A stretch of 64,000 bases of DNA from an uncultured Bacteroidota bacterium (GCA_903891085.1 CAITDJ010000046.1:1-64000), one strand, 5' to 3'. Positions 14,976 to 24,814 are shown, counted from the stretch's first letter. Made by a program: numbers and translations. Notes: generated by a model not told the origin, from the sequence alone.

Positions 14976-15683
14976 ATGTCGAAACTTTATCTCATCCCCA
15001 CCCCTATTGGCAATCTCGAAGATATCACACTGCGTGCCATCCGTATCCTGAAGGATGAAGTTGATCTTATACTGGCCGAGGATACCCGTAAAACAGGTGT
15101 GTTGCTTAAACACTACGGCATAAGCAAACCCATGGCAGCCTTTCACCAGCACAACGAACACCAGCAACTCGAGCGGATTGTCAGACGGATCGAAAATGGC
15201 GAAAGAATGGCATTGGTTACCGATGCCGGCACACCGGCCATCTCCGATCCCGGATTTCTGCTCGTCAGGGCTTGTCTCGAAAAAAATATCGAAATAGAAT
15301 GCCTTCCGGGGGCAACTGCATTTGTTCCGGCCCTTGTCAATTCGGGCCTTCCTGCTGATCGGTTCGTTTTCGAAGGATTCCTGCCCCACAAGAAAGGCCG
15401 GCAGACAAAAATTCAGTCACTCGTAAACCAATCCTATACCATCATTCTCTACGAATCGCCGCACCGTCTGCTAAAAACCCTGCAACAACTCGCCGATGCC
15501 ATGGGAAACGACCGTCGCGCTTCTATTTCACGTGAACTCACCAAATTGTTTGAAGAAACGAACCGGGGAACCCTGGCCGAACTGATTGCCTATTATTCAG
15601 CAAAAGAGGTGAAAGGTGAAATCGTTATTGTGATTGAAGGGGTTAACAAAGGAACAGATAAAGGTTCAGAATCAGATATTTAA
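14976..15683 (+). CDS. rsmI: 16S rRNA 2'-O-ribose C1402 methyltransferase
   Basis: About 235 residues from ATG 14976. RsmI uses S-adenosylmethionine to methylate the 2'-OH of C1402 in 16S rRNA. Tetrapyrrole-methylase fold motifs are present: LYLIPTPIGNLEDIT at the N-terminus, AEDTRKTGVLL (about 43-53), VTDAGTPAISDPG (about 80-92) and LPGATAFVPALVNSGLP. The usual family length is about 230-290; the short C-terminus is common outside proteobacteria. An upstream in-frame start at 14925 overlaps the small membrane protein gene and gives a Lys-rich extension; the ATG at 14976 aligns with the family start. Confidence 0.95.
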   Translation: MSKLYLIPTPIGNLEDITLRAIRILKDEVDLILAEDTRKTGVLLKHYGISKPMAAFHQHNEHQQLERIVRRIENGERMALVTDAGTPAISDPGFLLVRACLEKNIEIECLPGATAFVPALVNSGLPADRFVFEGFLPHKKGRQTKIQSLVNQSYTIILYESPHRLLKTLQQLADAMGNDRRASISRELTKLFEETNRGTLAELIAYYSAKEVKGEIVIVIEGVNKGTDKGSESDI

Positions 15684-15720
15684 TCTGATCCATTTTCACT
15701 GCAATTACCTACCGGTTATC

Positions 15721-15852
15721 TTAAGTAATGAGAAACAATTTGCTGCCTTTGAGATTTTGTAAATTACACTAAAACTGATAGTTAAATGATTTTCAATTAA
15801 CTCCGTGTTGCAGCCGGGCAGGAATTGTCCATTGTCCATTGTCAATCTTCAA
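15721..15852 (+). repeat. Dispersed intergenic repeat, copy 3, with heptad tract and GC-rich insert
   Basis: Begins ttaagtaatgagaaacaatt, like copy 2 at 9787. Near its end it reads AATTAAC, then a 21-nt GC-rich segment (15802-15822, containing TTGCAGCCGGGC), then AATTGTC CATTGTC CATTGTC AATCTTC. The insert is exactly three 7-nt periods long. The tract runs into the stop codon of the convergent gene at 15853. Confidence 0.65.
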
Positions 15853-17445
15853 TTACTTAGTCACCACTATTCTTACTGTTTTGCTGTGTTTTTCAATATT
15901 CAGTTGAAGAATGTAAACGCCTTCAGCCAGAAGGGTGCCTGCCGGAAGAATTTCAGCCAACCGGAATTCAATATTATGGCCAGCCACAACACCCATATCT
16001 TTTTTGATAACTGACCTGCCTGTTGCATCAAACAAACAGATGCTCAGCTTGCCGGACTGAGGCAATTCGATACGCACAACTGAAGATGAATTAATGGGGT
16101 TGGGTGAAACAACTGCATTGATTTCATGCTGCGCGCTGCCGGCTATTCCAACGGGGCCATCATATTCATAAGCACCTATATCGATCCGCCCGTATAGTAT
16201 GCGTAGATTGAGGTTTAAATCGTAATCGGGCAACAACAAGCCTGTTGTATCAGCAGTGCCTGAGTTTATACATGGACTTTCCTGTGTTAATTTGAAACTT
16301 CCGGCAGCTGGATCAGCAAACAAAGGATCTCCTTCGATGCAATTTTCATACAAACCATGAAAAGTACTGCCCCCAAAAGTGTCGCTCCCATATTGGATGT
16401 CGCAATTGAAGAAACCCGGTTCTGAGTAAACATCCCATATCCATACCTGAGAGCCCAGCGTATCGTAGGTTTGATTGCCATAAAGTATGCTGTTGTAAAG
16501 TTTCGTATTGGAAGTTTCGTTGCAATAAAAACCTCCTCCCATGGCAGAAAAATTGTTAACAATGGTGAGATTTGTCATTTGCGGGGAAGCGGCCACGCAG
16601 GCAATACCACCGCCAAAGAATTTCGATTCGTTGTTTATTACCAGCAGGTTAGCAATAGTCCGGTTGGGCTCACTCCGCAGGAAACCAACCGCGCCACCCA
16701 GTGCACTGTAGTTATCGTCGAACACGCAATTGACAATTTCCGGATTCGAATATTCGAATGATACACCGCCCCCAATACCCGTTGACGTGTTGCGGCAGAA
16801 TTCAATCTCATGAAGAATGGGGTTCGAACTCACAAATGAAAGTCCGCCACCGTATCCATAAATCATCCCATCATTTCCCGAATAATTATCTGTAAAGAGG
16901 CAGTTCTTCACACTGATATGTGCCTTGGAAGCATACACAGCCCCTCCCCAATAAAAAGAATAATTGTGCGATAGTCGGGAGTTGGTGATGGCTACCTTAC
17001 TGAAACGGAGAAGTCGTATAGCACCACCGTAACAGTTGACTGAATCTCCGACAGCCTTGCCATAGGTGAGACAACAATAATCAAAAACAGAAGAGTCGTT
17101 TTCCAGCGGGGTATCTTCAAAACGCAAGCCGTTCCATCCTCCCAGATTGCTGTGAATATCTCCAAATCCTACGGTATCTGCGACAGTAAAAAAAATACTG
17201 TCCGATTCAGCGCCGATGGCTCTCAACGATCCTTGCACATGCATGGAAAAATGCCCCTGAAAAATTACTTTTGTTCCGGCTTCAATGTGTAATTCCATTC
17301 CGTCAGGAATGACGATATCACAATTTACAAAAACGGTATCGTAACTCCACACACCGGTTTGCTCACCACAGGCTGTGTAATTGTTTTGGGCGAATGTGCC
17401 CATGCATATTAGGGAGACGATGACAAAGAGGAATATTTTATTCAT
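15853..17445 (-). CDS. Secreted right-handed parallel beta-helix protein with T9SS sorting domain
   Basis: A 530-residue protein with a signal peptide (about 1-19, ending TFAQ). The centre (about 50-420) shows repeated short blocks typical of a right-handed beta-helix (for example NSRLSHNYSFYWGGAVYAS and later NCVFDDNYSALGGAVGFL). This resembles polymorphic outer-membrane or pectate-lyase-like repeats. The C-terminus (about 445-530: VVSPNPINSSS, LFDATGRSV, GVYILQL, VRIVVTK) matches the type A sorting domain recognised by the type IX secretion system. It is likely exported to the cell surface or outside. No catalytic residues can be assigned. It lies alone between rsmI (convergent) and polA. 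Confidence 0.85.
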   Translation of the reverse strand: MNKIFLFVIVSLICMGTFAQNNYTACGEQTGVWSYDTVFVNCDIVIPDGMELHIEAGTKVIFQGHFSMHVQGSLRAIGAESDSIFFTVADTVGFGDIHSNLGGWNGLRFEDTPLENDSSVFDYCCLTYGKAVGDSVNCYGGAIRLLRFSKVAITNSRLSHNYSFYWGGAVYASKAHISVKNCLFTDNYSGNDGMIYGYGGGLSFVSSNPILHEIEFCRNTSTGIGGGVSFEYSNPEIVNCVFDDNYSALGGAVGFLRSEPNRTIANLLVINNESKFFGGGIACVAASPQMTNLTIVNNFSAMGGGFYCNETSNTKLYNSILYGNQTYDTLGSQVWIWDVYSEPGFFNCDIQYGSDTFGGSTFHGLYENCIEGDPLFADPAAGSFKLTQESPCINSGTADTTGLLLPDYDLNLNLRILYGRIDIGAYEYDGPVGIAGSAQHEINAVVSPNPINSSSVVRIELPQSGKLSICLFDATGRSVIKKDMGVVAGHNIEFRLAEILPAGTLLAEGVYILQLNIEKHSKTVRIVVTK

Positions 17446-17522
17446 AGAATTATATGTTTCATATTATTCAATCGATGTAATCAGTTTACCGGCTTCAAAA
17501 TAATTGCCCATTGCTATCACAA

Positions 17523-20327
17523 TCAATGCGCTTCCAGCCAGTTATTACCTGTATTCATTTCCACCAGCACCGGCACTTTCAGGGGTAATGCCGATTGCAT
17601 CCTGTGGGCTACAATTTTCTTCAGGGCATCCAGTTCTTCCATTTTTGCATCAAACACCAGTTCGTCATGTACCTGCAGAATCATTTTAGATTGCATTTCA
17701 CTTTTTTGCATATCGTCGAAAATATGTATCATGGCGATCTTAATCATATCGGCCGATGAACCCTGTATGGGCGCGTTGATGGCGTTTCGTTCGGCAAAAC
17801 CGCGCACCACGCTGTTCGATGCATTGATATCACGCAGCCAGCGCCGACGTCCGAGTATGGTTTCAACAAAGCCGTTTTTGCGTGCAAACTCAATCTGTGC
17901 GTTCATATAGGCTTTTACTCCGGGATATTCTCTGAAATAATTGCCAATGATCTCGCCTGCTTCCCGACGAGGAATTCCAAGGCGCTCCGAAAGTCCAAAA
18001 GCAGAAATGCCATAGATGATGCCAAAATTCACCATTTTGGCATTCCGTCGCATATCGCGACTCACTTCTTCGAGAGCGATGCCATAAACGCGGGATGCGG
18101 TGGCTGTGTGAATATCAAGACCCTGATTAAAAGCCTCTGTCATTCCCTCATCGCCACTCAGCGAAGCAATGATACGTAATTCGATCTGCGAATAGTCGGC
18201 AGCCAGGAGGGTATAATCTGCGTTTCGGGGAACAAACGCCTTGCGTATTTCACGGCCACGCTCGGTGCGGATTGGAATATTCTGAAGGTTTGGATTGTTC
18301 GAACTCAGGCGGCCGGTGGCTGCAACAGCCTGATTATAGGAAGTATGCACCCTTCCGTCACGTGGATTCACAAGCCCCGGAAGAGTATCAACATACGTTG
18401 ATTTAAGTTTTGTCAGTGAGCGGTAATCGAGAATAAGCGGCACAATTGGATGGGAATGCACCAATCGGCTGAGGACTTCTTCACCGGTGGGGTATTGTCC
18501 GGTTTTGGTTTTCTTCATGCTTGTTTCAAGTCCCAATTTCTCAAACAAAACATCCCCCATTTGCTTGGGTGAGGCAATGTTGAATCGTGTACCTGCCTGG
18601 GCAAAAATATCTGTCTCGAGTTGCAAAATCTCCCTGCCCAAATCATCACCAATCTGGGTCAACACCGGAATATCAACACGCACACCTTCGGCTTCCATGG
18701 AAGCAAGTACCGGAACAAGCGGCATCTCTGTTTCATTAAACAAACGTATCGCCTGCTGTTTCACCAGCAAGGGTTCAAATGTATTTTTCAATTGGAAAGT
18801 GACATCGGCATCCTCGGTGGCGTATTCTTTCAATACTTCCAGCGGAACATCCCGCATATTGCCCTGGTTCTTTCCTTTTTTACCAATCAGGTCCTCGATA
18901 GGGACAGGTGCATATCCGAGATACACCTGCGACAGGTAATCCATATTATGTCGCTGTTCGGGCTCAATCAGGTAATGGGCAAGCATGGTATCGAACAACG
19001 GGCCTTTCACTTCAATATCGTACCATCGCAGCATGGCAATATCGAATTTGATATTTTGTCCGATTTTTTGAATGGTTTCATCCGCGAAAACAGATTTGAA
19101 TTTTTTAACGATCAGCAAACACTCATGGTAATTGGCCGGGAGCGGAACAAACCATCCTTCGTGGGCTTTTATTGAAAATGACATACCCACAAGCTCCGAA
19201 ATGTTGGCATCGAGACCGGTCGTTTCGGTATCGAAACAAAAACTCTGCTGTGTTGATAACACCCCGATAAGCGCATCAATAGCGCTTTCGTTGTCGACCA
19301 GATGATAGGTATGCGCTACATCATGGATGGTTTTTTTTGAAGAAACAAAGGATTCTGTTTCAATTTCAGCAGGAATATTACTAAACAAATCGTCTGATGC
19401 GGGTGTTTTTATGCTTTGTGCAACGGCGGGCTGATTTGTACCCGAGAAAATACGTTTTGCGAAATTTCTGAATTCAAGTTCTTCGAAGAGTGCCTGTAGC
19501 TTTTCCTTGTCAGGTTCTTCCATGATCAGTTTGTCGGGTTCAAAAGGCAAAGGCACATCGGTGATGATGGTAGCCAGCTGTTTCGACTGTATGGCTTGGG
19601 CAGCAAACTGATCAATATTTTCTTTTAACTTTCCTTTGAGTTGGGAAGTATCGCTGAGTAAGCTTTCAATGGAGCCGTATTCGGCAATGAGTTTGGCTGC
19701 CGTTTTTTCACCCACACCCGGTACGCCGGGAATATTATCAGATACATCACCCCAGAGACCAAGAATATCGATAAACTGTCGGGGTTCAGAAATTCCATAA
19801 CGGGTACAAACCTCCTTCTTTCCCCACACCTCAGGACTTTCGCCAAAGCGTGCCGGTTTATAAATGAAAATATTATCTGTCACAAGCTGCCCAAAATCCT
19901 TGTCCGGCGTCATCATAAAGGTGGTAAATCCCTGCTTTTCGGCCTGAACTGCCAGGGTACCGATCACATCATCGGCCTCATAGCCGTCACAAAACAGTAC
20001 AGGAATATTGAAACCTTCAATAAGTTGCATGATATAGGGAATGGAGGCAGCCAGGTCATCAGGCATTTTCTCGCGGTGGGCTTTATATTCGACAAAATCG
20101 ATGTGGCGCTGGGTGGGTGCCATGGTATCGAAGACAACGCCGATATGGGTGGGTTTTTCGCTTTTAATGACTTCAACAAGGGTATTGGCGAAACCAAGTA
20201 TGGCCGATGTGTTGAGTCCTTTGGAATTGATGCGTGGATTTTTGTTTAGTGCAAAAAATGCCCTGTAAATCAATGCCATTGCATCGAGCAGAAAGAGCTT
20301 TGGGTTGGTATCAGCCATTGTAACCAT
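17523..20327 (-). CDS. polA: DNA polymerase I
   Basis: A 934-residue three-domain polymerase for gap filling and repair. The 5'-3' exonuclease domain covers about 1-300 (LLDAMALIYRAFFA, CDGYEADDVIGTLA, MTPDKDFGQLV). A proofreading-type 3'-5' exonuclease domain covers about 330-530, with the DxE motif present (CFDTETTGLD). The family A polymerase domain covers about 560-934 (DYSQIELRIIA motif A, the RRNAKMVNFGIIYG finger helix, LQVHDELVFD motif C). All catalytic acids are visible, so it should be fully active. The start is ATG 20327; ATG 20318 (MADTNPK) is equally plausible. Upstream TACTTTTAC is a near-match to the -7 box. Confidence 0.95.
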   Translation of the reverse strand: MVTMADTNPKLFLLDAMALIYRAFFALNKNPRINSKGLNTSAILGFANTLVEVIKSEKPTHIGVVFDTMAPTQRHIDFVEYKAHREKMPDDLAASIPYIMQLIEGFNIPVLFCDGYEADDVIGTLAVQAEKQGFTTFMMTPDKDFGQLVTDNIFIYKPARFGESPEVWGKKEVCTRYGISEPRQFIDILGLWGDVSDNIPGVPGVGEKTAAKLIAEYGSIESLLSDTSQLKGKLKENIDQFAAQAIQSKQLATIITDVPLPFEPDKLIMEEPDKEKLQALFEELEFRNFAKRIFSGTNQPAVAQSIKTPASDDLFSNIPAEIETESFVSSKKTIHDVAHTYHLVDNESAIDALIGVLSTQQSFCFDTETTGLDANISELVGMSFSIKAHEGWFVPLPANYHECLLIVKKFKSVFADETIQKIGQNIKFDIAMLRWYDIEVKGPLFDTMLAHYLIEPEQRHNMDYLSQVYLGYAPVPIEDLIGKKGKNQGNMRDVPLEVLKEYATEDADVTFQLKNTFEPLLVKQQAIRLFNETEMPLVPVLASMEAEGVRVDIPVLTQIGDDLGREILQLETDIFAQAGTRFNIASPKQMGDVLFEKLGLETSMKKTKTGQYPTGEEVLSRLVHSHPIVPLILDYRSLTKLKSTYVDTLPGLVNPRDGRVHTSYNQAVAATGRLSSNNPNLQNIPIRTERGREIRKAFVPRNADYTLLAADYSQIELRIIASLSGDEGMTEAFNQGLDIHTATASRVYGIALEEVSRDMRRNAKMVNFGIIYGISAFGLSERLGIPRREAGEIIGNYFREYPGVKAYMNAQIEFARKNGFVETILGRRRWLRDINASNSVVRGFAERNAINAPIQGSSADMIKIAMIHIFDDMQKSEMQSKMILQVHDELVFDAKMEELDALKKIVAHRMQSALPLKVPVLVEMNTGNNWLEAH

Positions 20328-20466
20328 AATTTTAAGGTAAAAGTAGGTTTTTTTGGGAATTTAAAGCGTAGATATTCGCTTATGAATCTCCTGATATAAC
20401 TTCTGCTCTACAATCCCCATTCAAGGCCGCTTGTCAATTTGTTACCTCAACTGCTGGTGTCCGCTT

Positions 20467-21888
20467 TTATACCCTCCCCAATCGCAGTGTATTCGATTTT
20501 CCCTGACTCCATTCAGGTGTACTCAATACATTGATATACAAATCATCCGTTTTTAGCAAGCCTTTGTTTTCCAAAAAACTGTTGATTTTTTCGGTGAGTC
20601 TGAATTCACTTTCAACATTTTCCAGATAAAAGCCCTCGACACCCCACAACAGACTCAACGAAAGTAACACATGCCGATCATTCGAGAAAACATAAAGATT
20701 GGCTTTCGGACGCTGACTCGACAACCTGACCGCAGAATACCCTGTATGCGTTACCACAACAATTGCTTTCGCGTTGGTGTGTTGGGCCATTTCGCAGGCA
20801 GCAAACAGGATTGAGTCGCTCATAAATCGGGGGCCTGTACTTTTTTCAGGTTCGTGGTGTTGATAATAAATATCTTCATAGTCTTCGATCTGGCTGATGA
20901 TGCGCTCCATGATCTGGATTGTTTCAACAGGATATCTTCCGACGGAAGTTTCGCCGCTTAACATGAGGGCATCGGCACCATCGAGAACAGAGTTGGCCAC
21001 ATCATTTACCTCGGCGCGGGTTGGTCGGATATTTGTAATCATGGCCTCCATCATCTGGGTGGCAACAATAACGGGCCTTCCATGACGGTGACATAGTTTG
21101 ATTATTTTCTTCTGAATCATCGGAACCTGCTGCATCGGCACTTCCACACCCAGATCGCCCCTGGCTATCATGATCGCATCAGTGGCTAAAACAATTGCTT
21201 CAATATCGGTAATGGCCTGTGGTTTCTCTATCTTGGCAATGATAAGTGGTTTGTTGACTGAAGGATGCTCGTTTATGAGCTTTCGCAATTCAATAATATC
21301 ACGTGCATTCCGAACAAAAGAAAGGGCAATCCATTGCACATCATGATCGAGAAGAAAATGGAGGTCCTGAAGATCTTTTTCGGTGAGTGAAGGCAGGCTG
21401 ATAGAAGTTTCGGGAAGGTTGACACCTTTACGGGGATAAAGTACCCCTTCATTTAACGCTTCCAGCGTAACCTCATCAACACCATTGGTTTCGATCACTT
21501 TCAGGGCAATTTTGCCATCATCAACAAGAATCGTTTCGCCCGGGCGGGCATCGGCAGCAAAGGATGAGTAACTGATATATACCCTGTTTGCATCTCCGGT
21601 CACCGGACGTGTTGAAAAGACAATACGGCTGCCCTCACTGAGCGGAATACTTTCGCAAGAGAAATCACCCAGCCTGATTTTAGGACCCTGCAAATCGGCC
21701 ATCAGGGCCACCATAGTGCCTTTCGATTCGTTGAGTGAACGTACCACTTTCATCACCTCAAGGTGATCGTCGTAACTGCCATGTGAAAAGTTGAGGCGGC
21801 AAACATCCAGCCCTGCATCAATCATTTTCCCCAGCACTTCCGAAGAAGATGAGGCAGGCCCAATGGTGGCGATAATCTTAGTTTTCAT
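20467..21888 (-). CDS. pyk: Pyruvate kinase
   Basis: A 473-residue glycolytic enzyme converting phosphoenolpyruvate and ADP to pyruvate and ATP. Recognised by TKIIATIGPASSS at the N-terminus, CRLNFSHGSYDDH, DLQGPKIRLG, the catalytic Lys block IIAKIEKPQAI, IMIARGDLGVEVP and MLSGETSVGRYPV. Length fits the bacterial family (about 470-480). It lies at the downstream end of a minus-strand cluster (fabF, rnc, IPExxxVDY protein, pyk), 46 nt after the preceding gene, an arrangement common in Bacteroidetes. The ppc gene far to the right acts on the same substrate. Confidence 0.97.
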   Translation of the reverse strand: MKTKIIATIGPASSSSEVLGKMIDAGLDVCRLNFSHGSYDDHLEVMKVVRSLNESKGTMVALMADLQGPKIRLGDFSCESIPLSEGSRIVFSTRPVTGDANRVYISYSSFAADARPGETILVDDGKIALKVIETNGVDEVTLEALNEGVLYPRKGVNLPETSISLPSLTEKDLQDLHFLLDHDVQWIALSFVRNARDIIELRKLINEHPSVNKPLIIAKIEKPQAITDIEAIVLATDAIMIARGDLGVEVPMQQVPMIQKKIIKLCHRHGRPVIVATQMMEAMITNIRPTRAEVNDVANSVLDGADALMLSGETSVGRYPVETIQIMERIISQIEDYEDIYYQHHEPEKSTGPRFMSDSILFAACEMAQHTNAKAIVVVTHTGYSAVRLSSQRPKANLYVFSNDRHVLLSLSLLWGVEGFYLENVESEFRLTEKINSFLENKGLLKTDDLYINVLSTPEWSQGKSNTLRLGRV

Positions 21889-21934
21889 TTGGTATATATA
21901 TCGTTGTTATTGAATTAAAAAACACTCCCACTGC

Positions 21935-22420
21935 TTATTTACGTGCCCTCGGAGGCATACGCTTTTCATTGCGCTGGATGGTAAGTTCATGCAGGTCAAC
22001 CTGTTCGAGAAGAGAATCAAGACCCCTAAATTTTTCCCAATCAATCGTATAGGAAAGAATCACCTTTGGAATGGTACGGATCACTTTTTTAATCTGGTCA
22101 AGTGGCAGATTAGAGAGGTTGTTGCGTATGATGAGAATAAAATCGGTTGATTGAGGAAGTTTGGTAATTCCGATGACTGTTTTATTAAGCATCAGCAGAT
22201 TATATACACTACCGTTTTCTCCCTGATTGAAATAGTAAAACGAAAGTTCCTCGCTGAATTTCTGATCGGTAAACTTCAGGTTCTGTTTTTTGGTAAGATT
22301 CAGTTTCAGCAGGTTGTTGAGGTGCCAGGCCATCACAAAGTCGTTTTCGACCGAACTGATTCCGATGATAATGATATCGTCGAAAGGTTCAGATTGAAGG
22401 ACATTCTTTTTACTGATCAC
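21935..22420 (-). CDS. IPExxxVDY-family protein
   Basis: A 161-residue protein matching the small Bacteroidetes family usually encoded between rnc and pyk, as here. The signature near residues 120-133 is diverged: it reads IPKVILSYTIDWEK where the name motif has IPE and VDY. The family has no established function. The N-terminal region contains an aromatic-rich segment (ELSFYYFNQGENGSVYNLLML) consistent with a mixed alpha/beta fold. No signal peptide or membrane helix. Start ATG 22420. The family call rests on context plus the diverged motif. Confidence 0.75.
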   Translation of the reverse strand: MISKKNVLQSEPFDDIIIIGISSVENDFVMAWHLNNLLKLNLTKKQNLKFTDQKFSEELSFYYFNQGENGSVYNLLMLNKTVIGITKLPQSTDFILIIRNNLSNLPLDQIKKVIRTIPKVILSYTIDWEKFRGLDSLLEQVDLHELTIQRNEKRMPPRARK

Positions 22421-22568
22421 AGTGGAATTTTTGGCTAAATTACAAAAAGTGAATGCAATAGTTCAAGTTATTGACCGTAAAAAAAGAGCAATATTAAAGG
22501 CAGATACGTATCATTGAGTTGTGATAGAAATTATATACAGAACTCTTGTGGGCAATCTCAATCTGTCA

Positions 22569-23345
22569 TCATGTTTTTTCAACATTCATCAACACATTCA
22601 TCGTTTTTTCGGCGGCGAGCTGTTCGGCACCTTTGATCGAAAAATCGGTTCCCTGTCCATACACGACCGTGTCGATCGTAATATCAACAACATACTGCCG
22701 GTTATACCCTTCACCTATTTCGGCAACGACATTGAATTCGAGCTGATGTTTCTCCTTCTGCGCCCATTCGATAAGTCGACTCTTGAAATTTGTGTCATTT
22801 TTCTCGAGCGAATCAAGGTCTATGTGTAGTTCAATCACGCGTTTGATCAGAATTTTGCGCGTAAATAAAAAACCTTTATCAAGATAGAGGGCACCAATAA
22901 ATGCTTCGAATGCATCGCCGTTGACTGATCTGAAAGGGTTTTTCGAATCTTTCGAAAAACTCACAAGTTTATCGAGCCCGAGTTTTTGGGCTAGTTTCCC
23001 CAGGGCAATACGGTTCACTATTTTGGACCGCATTTCGGTAAGGAAACCTTCGTTTTTATAAGGGAATTTTTTGAAAAGATATTCAGCCACAACAGCCCCC
23101 AACACAGCATCGCCAAGGTATTCGAGTCGTTCGTTGCTCAGCTTGTATCCATTGAGACTTTCGCTGGAAACGGATTTATGTTTAAACGCAAGCTGATATA
23201 AAAAAATATTCCCGGGCCGAAACCCGAAAATATTTCTTATTGCTTTTGAAAGTTCTGTATCAGCTGAGAAAAGCAAGCCTAAAGGACCAAAAAACGTCAA
23301 AATGCTTCGATTACTGATTGAATTTCTTAAAAATGAGTGATGCAT
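22569..23345 (-). CDS. rnc: Ribonuclease III
   Basis: About 258 residues from ATG 23345. RNase III cleaves double-stranded RNA in rRNA maturation and mRNA turnover. The catalytic signature is NERLEYLGDAVLGAVVAEYLF, with the second acidic cluster in GDAFEAFIGALYLDKG. A C-terminal double-stranded-RNA-binding domain follows (about 180-258, NFKSRLIEWAQKEKH onward). The start overlaps the 3' end of fabF by about 35 nt, indicating coupling; a TTG at 23357 is a less likely alternative. The N-terminal extension before the nuclease domain is usual in this phylum. Confidence 0.95.
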   Translation of the reverse strand: MHHSFLRNSISNRSILTFFGPLGLLFSADTELSKAIRNIFGFRPGNIFLYQLAFKHKSVSSESLNGYKLSNERLEYLGDAVLGAVVAEYLFKKFPYKNEGFLTEMRSKIVNRIALGKLAQKLGLDKLVSFSKDSKNPFRSVNGDAFEAFIGALYLDKGFLFTRKILIKRVIELHIDLDSLEKNDTNFKSRLIEWAQKEKHQLEFNVVAEIGEGYNRQYVVDITIDTVVYGQGTDFSIKGAEQLAAEKTMNVLMNVEKT

Positions 23346-24564
23346 TGTGCCCGCCAAACCCGAAAGTATTGCTCACGGCAGCATTAACGATACGTTTACG
23401 TGCCGTACCGAAAGTGAAATCGAGTTTGTTGTCGATTTCAGGATCGTCGTTGAAGTGATTGATGGTTGGCGGTATAATATCATTTTTCACAGCGAGAATG
23501 GTTGCAATTGACTCAACCACACCAGCACCACCAAGCAAATGGCCGGTCATCGATTTTGTTGAGTTGATTGAAATATTATACGCATGCTCGCCAAATAGTT
23601 TTACAATGGCCTTTGGTTCAGCAATATCGCCCTGAGGTGTAGAAGTACCATGCGTATTTACATGTATAATATCTTCCGGGAGCATTCCTGCATCCGAAAG
23701 CGCACGTTTCATACTCAGGTAAGCACCAAAACCTTCAGGATGCGGTGATGTCATATGATGCGCATCGGCCGAAAGTCCGCCACCAACAATCTCAGCATAA
23801 ATCCTGGCACCACGCTGGATAGCATGTTCCATCTCTTCGAGCACAATTCCTCCTCCACCTTCACCAATAACAAAACCATCGCGATCCCTGTCGAACGGAC
23901 GGGAAGCTGTGGTTGGATCATCGTTACGTGTTGATAGTGCATGCATGGCATTAAAACCACCCACTCCGGCCTGTGTAACTGCCGCTTCGGATCCACCGGC
24001 GACAAATGCCACCGCTTTCCCCAGACGGATGTAGTTATACGCATCCACCAACGAATTGGCAGAAGAGGCGCAAGCAGAAACAGTGGCGAAATTAGGCCCG
24101 CGGAACCCATACTTGATGGAGATGTGGCCGGCAGTTATGTCGGCAATCATCTTCGGGATAAAAAACGGATTAAACCTCGGGGTACCATCGCCAGTAGCAA
24201 AGGCGGTTAACTCCTCAGAAAAAGTTATCAACCCACCAATGCCCGATGACCAGATTACACCCACTTCATCTAAGTCGGTGTTTTCGGCATTCAGCCCTGA
24301 ATCAACGATCGCTTCGTCTGCTGCAATCAATCCGAACTGCGCATACAGGTCGTACTTTCTTACATCTTTGCGGTCGAAAAAATCTTTTGAATCGTAATTT
24401 TTTACCTCACAGGCAAAATGGGTTTTAAATTTGGAGGTGTCAAAGCGGGTAATATCGGCAGCACCATTAACACCATTGACAAGCGAATCCCAATAGGCCG
24501 GAACAGTATTGCCAATAGGGGTGATAGCACCCAATCCAGTGATTACTACACGTTTTAGCTCCAT
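23311..24564 (-). CDS. fabF: Beta-ketoacyl-ACP synthase II
   Basis: About 417 residues from ATG 24564; an upstream frame opening to 24627 would run into acpP. FabF elongates fatty acids by condensing malonyl-ACP with acyl-ACP. The Cys-His-His triad is visible: Cys in TVSACASSANSL, His in NTHGTSTPQGD and His in KSMTGHLLGGAG. The start ELKRVVITGLGAITPIG is the canonical N-terminus. It lies 13 nt after acpP, so the synthase and its carrier protein are made together, followed by rnc. Confidence 0.97.
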   Translation of the reverse strand: MELKRVVITGLGAITPIGNTVPAYWDSLVNGVNGAADITRFDTSKFKTHFACEVKNYDSKDFFDRKDVRKYDLYAQFGLIAADEAIVDSGLNAENTDLDEVGVIWSSGIGGLITFSEELTAFATGDGTPRFNPFFIPKMIADITAGHISIKYGFRGPNFATVSACASSANSLVDAYNYIRLGKAVAFVAGGSEAAVTQAGVGGFNAMHALSTRNDDPTTASRPFDRDRDGFVIGEGGGGIVLEEMEHAIQRGARIYAEIVGGGLSADAHHMTSPHPEGFGAYLSMKRALSDAGMLPEDIIHVNTHGTSTPQGDIAEPKAIVKLFGEHAYNISINSTKSMTGHLLGGAGVVESIATILAVKNDIIPPTINHFNDDPEIDNKLDFTFGTARKRIVNAAVSNTFGFGGHNASLIFKKFNQ

Positions 24565-24577
24565 AAAAAATGTCTTT

Positions 24578-24814
24578 TTATCCTTTGTTTTCCTGGATGT
24601 ACTTGATAGCATCACCAACGGTGCCAATCTTTTCAGCCTGATCGTCCGGAATAGCGATGTTAAATTCCTTTTCGAACTCCATGATTAATTCAACGGTATC
24701 GAGCGAGTCGGCACCCAAATCATTTGTGAAGCTGGCTTCATTAGTAACTTCGGCTGGCTCAACGCCCAGCTTCTCAACGATAATAGATACGATTTTGTCT
24801 TTAATCTCTGACAT
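24578..24814 (-). CDS. acpP: Acyl carrier protein
   Basis: A 78-residue acidic four-helix carrier. The phosphopantetheine attachment serine is Ser37 in [12 protein letters not shown]. Residues around it form the recognition helix for FabF and other fatty-acid enzymes. It is first in the acpP-fabF-rnc cluster. Upstream on the minus strand a TTACTTTGC sequence is one base off the -7 consensus and may be its promoter. The region 24815-25097 upstream holds no gene. Confidence 0.97.
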   Translation of the reverse strand: MSEIKDKIVSIIVEKLGVEPAEVTNEASFTNDLGADSLDTVELIMEFEKEFNIAIPDDQAEKIGTVGDAIKYIQENKG

